DNA of 64,000 bases, taken from positions 3,090,001 through 3,154,000 of the forward strand of contig NZ_CP133217.1 in assembly GCF_030930995.1 (NCBI RefSeq), given 5' to 3'. The DNA is from Thiothrix subterranea. GTDB taxonomy: Bacteria > Pseudomonadota > Gammaproteobacteria > Thiotrichales > Thiotrichaceae. Of this stretch, positions 64,000-64,000 are shown piece by piece. Positions within the stretch are counted from its first letter, which is position 1; every line of letters starts with the position of its first letter. Both the position numbers and the translations under genes were made by a program. The notes under the pieces were generated by a model. It was not told where the DNA came from, searched no databases, and saw nothing but the letters and a program-made list of their open reading frames with translations.

Positions 64000-64000
64000 C

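Overview
The window looks like part of a gammaproteobacterial chromosome, most likely a sulfur-oxidising, filamentous Thiothrix-like organism. This is an inference from the gene complement (the blocks hflK-hflC-DUF2065-hisZ-purA and glyA-nrdR-ribD-ribE-ribBX-ribH-nusB, a phosphoribulokinase-family protein, an intein in dcd, and moderate GC). No rRNA is present to confirm it.

Layout. (1) Positions 1-4705 are the end of an integrated genomic island. It holds a tandemly duplicated small gene, a ChpS/ChpB (MazE/MazF-type) toxin-antitoxin pair, a small Cys-rich protein, a BrnT/BrnA pair, a ProQ/FinO-type RNA chaperone and a tyrosine integrase. It ends exactly at a 3' fragment of a tRNA-Leu(UAA) gene, which is the attachment site. 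(2) Positions 4707-49403 are mostly backbone: a PfkB sugar kinase, a trypsin-like protease with a GlyGly-CTERM-like tail, hflKC-hisZ-purA-tcdA, a two-component system, dcd carrying an HNH intein, the riboflavin/glyA operon, ampD, an ATPase-TOPRIM pair that may be a defence module, rep, a MoxR/Bat operon, bolA, an Rrf2 regulator, a TonB receptor block, moeB, mscL and a SWIM/SNF2 helicase.

(3) Positions 49404-56160 are a polysaccharide island: two glycosyltransferases, an unknown protein and a Wzx-type flippase, all on the minus strand, with a perfect ops core in the leader that suggests RfaH control. The island is bracketed by the real 3' end of the SNF2 gene and by a diverged second copy of that 3' end, which an IS3-family element has split. 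(4) Positions 56169-58096 are a group II intron with a frameshifted reverse transcriptase, inserted in the 3' end of an SGNH hydrolase gene. That gene follows a membrane acyltransferase gene and a phosphoribulokinase paralogue that has lost its catalytic residues.

(5) Positions 61100-64000 are very AT-rich and look like the distal end of an integron cassette array. A GNAT acetyltransferase gene is flanked by two attC-like sites, one of which carries a 98-bp MITE-like insertion. A PD-(D/E)XK-nuclease-like gene and a membrane protein gene follow. The cassettes read leftward, so an integrase gene would be expected beyond the right edge.

The observations I rate highest are the dcd intein, the degenerate PRK, the attC-flanked cassettes, the ops-led glycan island between SNF2 duplicates, and the ATPase-TOPRIM pair.
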